DNA from: Maritalea mobilis
Lineage (GTDB): Bacteria > Pseudomonadota > Alphaproteobacteria > Rhodobacterales > Rhodobacteraceae
Length of the DNA stretch: 64,000 nt
Reading direction: 5' to 3'
Assembly: GCF_019800885.1 (NCBI RefSeq)
Contig: NZ_JAHVKE010000001.1
Location: forward strand, 1,550,001 to 1,614,000
Made by a program: the position numbers and the translations under genes. The stretch's first letter is position 1. Each line of letters begins with the position of its first letter. This document shows, one piece after another, positions 59,216 through 64,000 of this stretch. A model generated the notes under the pieces. The model was not told where the DNA came from. It ran no database searches and was given only the letters and a program-made list of their open reading frames with translations.

Positions 59216-60040
59216 ATGCGCCTGATCTTCATTCTCGTCCTTCTGGTCGGTGTCGGCCTCGCCGCATTCGCGGTATCGGTCGCCAAGGACCGATTCGACC
59301 AATATCAAACGGCGCTGGCCGAACAGCGCGAAGCCATCGTGCCCACCACGCAGGTTTTCGTGGTGACCCGCCAGGTGCGCTACGGCGAGCGTCTGCGCCC
59401 GAACGATGTGGAAGCCGTGCGCTGGCCCGCCGATCACGTGCCGTTCGGGGCCTTCACCTCGCTTGAAGACATCTTCCCCCCCGACACCGATGAACTGCGC
59501 ACGGTTTTGCGCGTAATGGAAACGGATGAACCGCTGCTGCGCAGCAAGGTGACCGCGCCCGGTGCGGATGCGGGCGTCGCGTCGCGCCTTGAAGAGGGCA
59601 TGCGGGCGCTGGCCCTGCGCGTGGACGTGACAACGGGTGTGTCCGGTTTCCTGCGTCCCGGCGACCGTGTCGATGTCTACTGGACCGGCAATGGCCGCGA
59701 AGGCGAACGGCTGACGCGCCTCATCCGGTCGAATGTCCAGATCATCGCGATCGACCAGATCGCCGATGAGGATCGCAACAACCCGACCGTTGCCCGCACC
59801 ATTACCGTCATGGCGCATCCCGGCGATATCGCCGCCCTGACACAGGCTCAGGCGTCGGGCTCGTTGACGCTTGCACTGGTGGGTGTCGGCGACGAGACTG
59901 AAAGCGAGGAGGTCGAAGTCTCGACCAGCCAGCTCCTCGGCGCGGTCGAAGCCGCCCCCAGCGCGGCCCCCGAGATCTGCACCGTGCGTGCCCGCCGCGG
60001 CGGCGAGGTCATGGTGACCCAGGTGCCCTGCACCAACTGA
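59216..60040 (+). CDS. cpaB: Flp pilus assembly protein CpaB (RcpC)
   Basis: A 274-residue protein with an N-terminal membrane anchor (LIFILVLLVGVGLAAFAV), an SAF domain (TTQVFVVTRQVRYGERLRPNDVEAVRWP) and a RcpC/CpaB domain ending in VCTVRARRGGE-type strands. It sits in the periplasm and links the inner-membrane machine to the CpaC secretin, affecting secretin stability. AAGGGGAA precedes the ATG. It lies 257 bp after the third pilin-like gene; the usual CpaA prepilin peptidase is absent between them. Confidence 0.92.
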   Translation: MRLIFILVLLVGVGLAAFAVSVAKDRFDQYQTALAEQREAIVPTTQVFVVTRQVRYGERLRPNDVEAVRWPADHVPFGAFTSLEDIFPPDTDELRTVLRVMETDEPLLRSKVTAPGADAGVASRLEEGMRALALRVDVTTGVSGFLRPGDRVDVYWTGNGREGERLTRLIRSNVQIIAIDQIADEDRNNPTVARTITVMAHPGDIAALTQAQASGSLTLALVGVGDETESEEVEVSTSQLLGAVEAAPSAAPEICTVRARRGGEVMVTQVPCTN

Positions 60041-60083
60041 GCCCCCTTCCGCGTCAATCCCGGCGCACCATCTGACGTCTCAT

Positions 60084-60127
60084 AGCGCCCTGACTGTCGT
60101 GAACAGCGACACGCCGGGGCGCTTTTT
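60084..60127 (+). terminator. terminator-like hairpin between cpaB and cpaC
   Basis: AGCGCCC (60084-60090) pairs with GGGCGCT (60117-60123), followed by TTTT (60124-60127). Inside the loop TGTCG (60095-60099) pairs with CGACA (60107-60111), giving a two-step stem. It lies 44 bp past the cpaB stop and 163 bp before cpaC. Confidence 0.65.
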
Positions 60128-60147
60128 CACATCGGCACCGTCGATTT

Positions 60148-60156
60148 TTATCCACA
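60148..60156 (+). promoter_or_regulatory. consensus DnaA box upstream of cpaC
   Basis: TTATCCACA is a perfect DnaA box, 135 bp before the cpaC start and just after the cpaB terminator. A single box may be chance; if used, it would tie cpaC expression to the replication cycle. Confidence 0.3.
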
Positions 60157-60290
60157 GCGTGCCCTTTCGACCACATAAACAGTGCCCCGCAACATCGTGA
60201 TTCTTGCGCGAAAAGCCAATTTGATGCAGTGTGAACGAAATGGGCGGCCAACCGGACAACGCCCAGCAGAGGCATAAAGGCAGGTTCACC

Positions 60291-61691
60291 ATGCGTGTGA
60301 CGACCATTCTGAGCGCGGCCCTCATGGGCCTATTCACGGCATTTTCGCATCCCGGCACCGCCGACGCCCAAGGGCTGCGCGTGCTGGAAGGCGCCACCTC
60401 GGCCACCCTGCGCGTGCCGCTGAACAGGGCTGTCGTGGTGGAAAGCGAAACGCTTTTTGCCGAACTGTCAGTCGCCAACCCCGCCATCGCCGATATCGCG
60501 ACCTTGTCCGAACGCTCCATCTACGTTCTGGGCCGCTCGCCCGGTCGCACGACCATGACACTGCTCTCGGCGGAGGGAAGCCTGATCGCCAATGTCGAGA
60601 TCCAGGTCGTGCCCGACGTGGCCGAACTGCGCGAACGCCTGCGCGAGATCCTGCCCGGCGAACCGATTGAGGTGCGCACCGCCAATGACGGCATCGTGCT
60701 GTCGGGCACCGTTGGCTCGGCCCAGGCTGTAGAACGCGCCATGCAACTGGCCGAGCGCTATGCGCCGGGCAGCGTGTCGAACCTGATGCTCGTCGGCGGC
60801 ACCCAGCAGGTCATGCTGCAGGTCCGTTTCGCTGAAATGCAGCGCAGTGTCAGCCGGGAATTGTCCACGTCGCTGGGGCTCAACGGAACCGAAGGCGATG
60901 CAGGATTGACAATTGGAACTGGTCTCCAAGCAGGCGCAGACAGCTTCGGAATAGGCAGCGACCTCCCTACCGGAGAGGGACTGCAAATGGCCGGTCGTCA
61001 GGGCGGCATTGGCGTCAGCTTTGGCGCAGGATCGCTGCAGCTGTCCATCCTTCTCGAAGCGCTTGAGTCAAACGGTCTCGTGCGGACTCTGGCCGAACCA
61101 AACCTTTCTGCGCTGTCCGGTAGCACCGCCACTTTCCTCGCCGGTGGCGAATACGCAATCCCGATTTCGAACGAAAACGGTGGCACGTCAGTTGAATTTA
61201 AGCCTTTCGGCATAAACCTCGAATTCATTCCAACGGTTGTTGACGGCGACATCATCAATCTTGTGTTGAACGCCGAAATCTCATCCATTGGCACCTTCAC
61301 AACCCAAGGCGATATTCCCTCTCTGAATACACGACGAGCGACCACCACCGTTGAAATGCGTGACGGAGAGGCATTTGCTATCGCGGGGCTTCTGCAGGAT
61401 GATTTTCGCAGCTCGTTGGGAGAAGTTCCTTGGCTTAGCGATCTGCCAATCCTCGGCACCTTGTTCCGGTCCTCAAGCTACCAGCGCGAACAGTCCGAGC
61501 TCGTCATCATCATCAGCGCCCATCTTGTCACCCCCGTGCGCGGCGAAGCCTTGGCGCTGCCAACCGACATGGTCCAGATCCCCACGACGAACGAGCTGTT
61601 CTTCCAAGGCCGGGTCGAAGGGCGTGGAACCGCCGCGGGCGATGTAGCGGGGCAGGATTTCACCGGTTCCTACGGCTATGTAATGGATTGA
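60291..61691 (+). CDS. cpaC: Flp pilus secretin CpaC (RcpA)
   Basis: A 466-residue outer-membrane secretin with a signal peptide (VTTILSAALMGLFTAF). An N-terminal pilus-secretin part (VPLNRAVVVESETLFAELSVANPAIADI) and a BON-like part lead to the secretin domain with LEALESNGLVRTLAEPNLSALSG and VPWLSDLPILGTLFRS, the diagnostic late motif. The ATG at 60291 has AAGG upstream; the frame opens to 60231. About 60888-61465 has lower GC and codons rare elsewhere here, pointing to recombination within the gene. Confidence 0.94.
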   Translation: MRVTTILSAALMGLFTAFSHPGTADAQGLRVLEGATSATLRVPLNRAVVVESETLFAELSVANPAIADIATLSERSIYVLGRSPGRTTMTLLSAEGSLIANVEIQVVPDVAELRERLREILPGEPIEVRTANDGIVLSGTVGSAQAVERAMQLAERYAPGSVSNLMLVGGTQQVMLQVRFAEMQRSVSRELSTSLGLNGTEGDAGLTIGTGLQAGADSFGIGSDLPTGEGLQMAGRQGGIGVSFGAGSLQLSILLEALESNGLVRTLAEPNLSALSGSTATFLAGGEYAIPISNENGGTSVEFKPFGINLEFIPTVVDGDIINLVLNAEISSIGTFTTQGDIPSLNTRRATTTVEMRDGEAFAIAGLLQDDFRSSLGEVPWLSDLPILGTLFRSSSYQREQSELVIIISAHLVTPVRGEALALPTDMVQIPTTNELFFQGRVEGRGTAAGDVAGQDFTGSYGYVMD

Positions 61692-61699
61692 GGGAAACA

Positions 61700-62353
61700 A
61701 TGACCAGCGCAGCACCCCGTCCCGACCGTCGCCGCACCGGCACCCGTCTTCTCTCAGGCGTGGCCACGGCCGCCATCGCCTTGTCGCTCACCGCCTGCGG
61801 TGAGGGCGCGCTGAACGTCAACCGCGAAGCGGGCTACGAGATCGACCTCGATGGCAATTTCGGCGAGGCGACGCGCAACAATATAGGCTTCCACACCGGC
61901 GAACTGCAATACGGTGAGATCCTTGCCGAGCGTTTCGCCGCCGAGGTGCCGACAACGATCAACTTCGCCTTCAACTCCGCCACGCTGGACGAAGAGGCAC
62001 GCGCCGTGTTGCGCCAGCAGGCCCGCTTCATCCGCCATTTCCCGGAGGTTCGTTTCTCGGTCTACGGCCATACCGACCTGGTGGGCAGCCGCGCCTACAA
62101 CCAGCGGCTCGGTTTGCGCCGCGCCCGCGCAGCGGTGGATTTCCTTGTCAGCCAAGGCGTTGAACGCTCGCGCCTCGAAGCGCTGGTCTCGCTTGGTGAG
62201 ACATCTCCCATCGTTGCCACCGAAGAGCGAGAGCGTCGCAACCGGCGCACCGTCACCGAGGTCACCGGCTTCGTGCAATCTCATCCGTTGGTCTTGGATG
62301 GAGAATATGCGCGCATCATCTACCGCGCCTATCAGGGCGTCAGCAGCGACTGA
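61700..62353 (+). CDS. OmpA-domain lipoprotein of the tad locus
   Basis: A 217-residue protein with a signal peptide and lipobox LSLTAC (Cys33), then an OmpA/peptidoglycan-binding domain: INFAFNSATLDEEARAVL, VYGHTDLVGSRAYNQRLGLRRA and NRRTVTEV. It occupies the CpaD position between cpaC and cpaE; similar lipoproteins in the group tether or stabilise the secretin. GAGGGA precedes the ATG at 61700. Terminator-like hairpins follow. Confidence 0.88.
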   Translation: MTSAAPRPDRRRTGTRLLSGVATAAIALSLTACGEGALNVNREAGYEIDLDGNFGEATRNNIGFHTGELQYGEILAERFAAEVPTTINFAFNSATLDEEARAVLRQQARFIRHFPEVRFSVYGHTDLVGSRAYNQRLGLRRARAAVDFLVSQGVERSRLEALVSLGETSPIVATEERERRNRRTVTEVTGFVQSHPLVLDGEYARIIYRAYQGVSSD

Positions 62354-62364
62354 TCGCACCTGGC

Positions 62365-62425
62365 GCGGGGCCGGTTCCGGCGGCCCCGCGTCCCGCCAGC
62401 CAGGCGGTTGAGCCGGCCGGTTTTT
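62365..62425 (+). terminator. hairpin cluster after the OmpA lipoprotein gene
   Basis: GCGGGGCC (62365-62372) pairs with GGCCCCGC (62382-62389); CCGCC (62393-62397) pairs with GGCGG (62403-62407); then the palindrome CCGGCCGG (62413-62420) is followed by TTTTT. The T-tract makes the last part a candidate terminator, though the stem directly before it is short. Confidence 0.4.
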
Positions 62426-62615
62426 CCCGGATCGCAAACAGAATCCCCAAATTCCGTCCCATTGTCGCCCCTTTTGCAGGGCAGCTTTGTCCATGAAGAG
62501 GTCCGAGTCCGTCCGGCATCCCGGGGGCGCGACCCTTCCCCTGAGCGCGACCGAGCAGACACGTGCCAGGGCAAAACGACGATCCGGAAATCCGGACCAG
62601 ACTGGGAATTGAGGA

Positions 62616-63899
62616 ATGAGTAGCGGACTGGCACTACGATCCGAACCGGCGCCCATCGTCGCCTGTACCGTGTCACGCAATGTGCAGAGTTTCGACCTGC
62701 TGATTGAAGACATGGAGACGGAACTCGGCGAAGGCTGGGGCGATCTCGGCTTCGACGAGGCGCGCGCGTTTCTCATGCAACCCGAAGCAGAAGATCTGCG
62801 GTTCATCGCGCTTGCCATCGACGCCGAAGACGAAGCGGATATCGGCAGCCTTGGCGAAATCATCAAAACCGCAATCCAGGCCGATGTCCGTGTGATCCTC
62901 GTGGCAAACGGGGTCTCGCCGGCGGCCCTGCACCAGCTGCTCAAGCTCGGTGCGTCCGATTTCCTGCCCTACCCGCTGGCCGAAGGTGCCCTGCATGACG
63001 CGATCGAGCGCCTGAAGGAGCCTGCCGACGCACCCGCGGTGTCAGCCGCACAGCTCCCGGCAAGGCCCGCAAAAGACGTGGCATCGCCCGATAATGCAAA
63101 GCCGCAACTGGGCGGGCGCGGCGCCTTGTTCGCCGTGCAGAACCTGGCAGGTGGCACGGGAGCCAGCACGCTTGCGACCAACCTTGCGTGGGAACTGGCC
63201 CAAGCCGACAAGAAAGCGTCGCCCTCGGTCTGCCTGATGGATTTCGATCTGCAATTCGGATCGATCGCGACCTACCTCGACCTGCCCCGTCGCGACGTGG
63301 TGGTGGAGATGCTGCAAGACGCGCAAAGCATGGATGTCGATGCGTTCCGGCAGGCCCTGGTCGGCTATGGCGACAAGATCTCCGTCTTCACCGCCCCGCC
63401 CGAAATCCTGCCGCTGGATATCGTCGGGCCGGAAGACATGGACGCCCTGCTGAACTATGCGCAGGAGTGTTTCGACATCGTCATCGTGGATATGCCGCGC
63501 AGCCTCGTGGTCTGGACCGAAACGATCCTGAACCGCGCCGATATCTTCTTCGCCACCCTAGAGCTTGACCTGCGCTCGGCCCAGGACGCGATGCGTTTCA
63601 TCAAGGCGCTGCGCTCCGAGGATCTGCCGCTTGAGAAGGTGCAGTATGTGCTGAACCGCGCACCCGGCTTGACCGATCTGTCGGGCAAGACCCGCGCCAA
63701 GAAGATGGCCGAAAGCCTCGGCGTCGAAATCAGCACCTTCCTGCCCGAGGGCGGCAAGCAGGTCATGGCCGCAGGCGACAATGGCCAGCCGCTTGCCGAA
63801 ATTGCCAAGAAGAACCCGCTGCGCAAGGAAATCGCCAAGCTCGCCCAGGGCTTGTTCACGGCGATGGTTGGCGACACCGCCGTCACCAAGAAAAGGTAA
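62616..63899 (+). CDS. cpaE: pilus assembly ATPase CpaE (TadZ-like)
   Basis: A 427-residue protein with a receiver-like N-domain (about 60-135, VRVILVANGVSPAALHQLLKLGASDFLPYPL) and a MinD/ParA-type ATPase domain. The P-loop region GGTGAST (179-185) lacks the usual Lys on both sides of the motif (Ala and Ser instead), while CLMDFDLQFGS (switch II) and VIVDMPR are kept. CpaE places the pilus machine at the pole. It follows the OmpA lipoprotein by 262 bp. Confidence 0.92.
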   Translation: MSSGLALRSEPAPIVACTVSRNVQSFDLLIEDMETELGEGWGDLGFDEARAFLMQPEAEDLRFIALAIDAEDEADIGSLGEIIKTAIQADVRVILVANGVSPAALHQLLKLGASDFLPYPLAEGALHDAIERLKEPADAPAVSAAQLPARPAKDVASPDNAKPQLGGRGALFAVQNLAGGTGASTLATNLAWELAQADKKASPSVCLMDFDLQFGSIATYLDLPRRDVVVEMLQDAQSMDVDAFRQALVGYGDKISVFTAPPEILPLDIVGPEDMDALLNYAQECFDIVIVDMPRSLVVWTETILNRADIFFATLELDLRSAQDAMRFIKALRSEDLPLEKVQYVLNRAPGLTDLSGKTRAKKMAESLGVEISTFLPEGGKQVMAAGDNGQPLAEIAKKNPLRKEIAKLAQGLFTAMVGDTAVTKKR

Positions 63900-63907
63900 G
63901 CTCCGCG

Positions 63908-64000
63908 ATGTTCTCGAAATACCGCAAGCCAGGAACGCCCAAGCTTTCAGAGGTGCCCGCCGCGTCCCAGCCCCAGCCCGAGGCCGCCACCTCCGGCGAC
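63908..64000 (+). CDS. cpaF: pilus assembly ATPase CpaF (TadA), 5' end only
   Basis: Thirty-one codons are visible before the window ends: FSKYRKPGTPKLSEVPAA then a Pro/Ala/Gln-rich stretch. Neither Walker motif is in view. The identification rests on position right after cpaE (8-bp gap) and on the N-terminal style of Rhodobacteraceae CpaF proteins, the secretion ATPases that drive pilus assembly. Confidence 0.7.
   Translation, partial: MFSKYRKPGTPKLSEVPAASQPQPEAATSGD

Overview
The window is a GC-rich stretch of an alphaproteobacterial chromosome, almost certainly from the Rhodobacteraceae (Roseobacter group). The pointers are an F1-only ATP synthase operon in the order atpH-A-G-D-C, a GcrA cell-cycle regulator, phosphatidylcholine synthase, DUF484, DUF2125, DUF6455 and YcgN family proteins, a hisC-tyrA-extensin operon, and the start of a tad/cpa pilus locus whose pilin-like proteins carry the 'GAVTVDWVVLTAA' core. 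No rRNA, tRNA, CRISPR array, insertion sequence or prophage was seen. Most of the window is ordinary, densely packed core genome.

Layout. 1-6.8 kb: end of a HAD hydrolase, MaoC hydratase, a ribF-ycgN-threonine aldolase operon, a hydrolase/HCCA-isomerase pair, prs and an H-type lectin gene. 6.9-11.9 kb: ATP synthase F1 operon on the minus strand. 12-18 kb: an unknown anchored acidic protein, a divergent methyltransferase/gloB pair, then clpA with a coupled M23 peptidase. 18-24 kb: an ExbB/MotA-like plus OmpA/MotB-like pair with a very long coiled coil, a gamma-glutamylcyclotransferase, a DUF2125 protein and an extensin-family protein. 24-29 kb: hisC-tyrA, priA, transaldolase. 29-36 kb: YeeE/YedE transporter, DUF484-xerC, pcs, an orphan pilin-like gene, an inositol monophosphatase and a GDPD.

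36-44 kb: divergent metR/metF, argD-argF, an exported hydrolase with a DMT transporter, a serine hydrolase, an orphan ABC-2 permease and gcrA. 44-57 kb: a lower-GC gene with an 18-bp repeat array, DUF2218 behind a possible iron-responsive operator, AsmA with a lytic transglycosylase, rimO, cutA with two DUF6455 genes, M48 peptidase, DCC protein, DksA-like and YggU proteins, an HDAC-family enzyme, and the scoA-scoB-thioesterase operon.

57.5-64 kb: tad/cpa locus with three pilin-like genes (two in a tandem segmental duplication), cpaB, cpaC, an OmpA lipoprotein, cpaE and the first codons of cpaF. These would build an envelope-spanning adhesive pilus: CpaC the outer-membrane secretin, CpaB and the OmpA lipoprotein periplasmic partners, CpaE and CpaF the cytoplasmic ATPases.

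The most interesting items are the expanded D-W pilin-like family (including an orphan copy 24 kb away), the stator-like pair, the mosaic composition of cpaC, the repeat-built membrane protein at 44.2 kb, and three perfectly phased 11-bp repeats next to a TGA-N9-TCA box in front of the DUF2218 gene. All family names come from recognising motifs by eye; no database search was possible.
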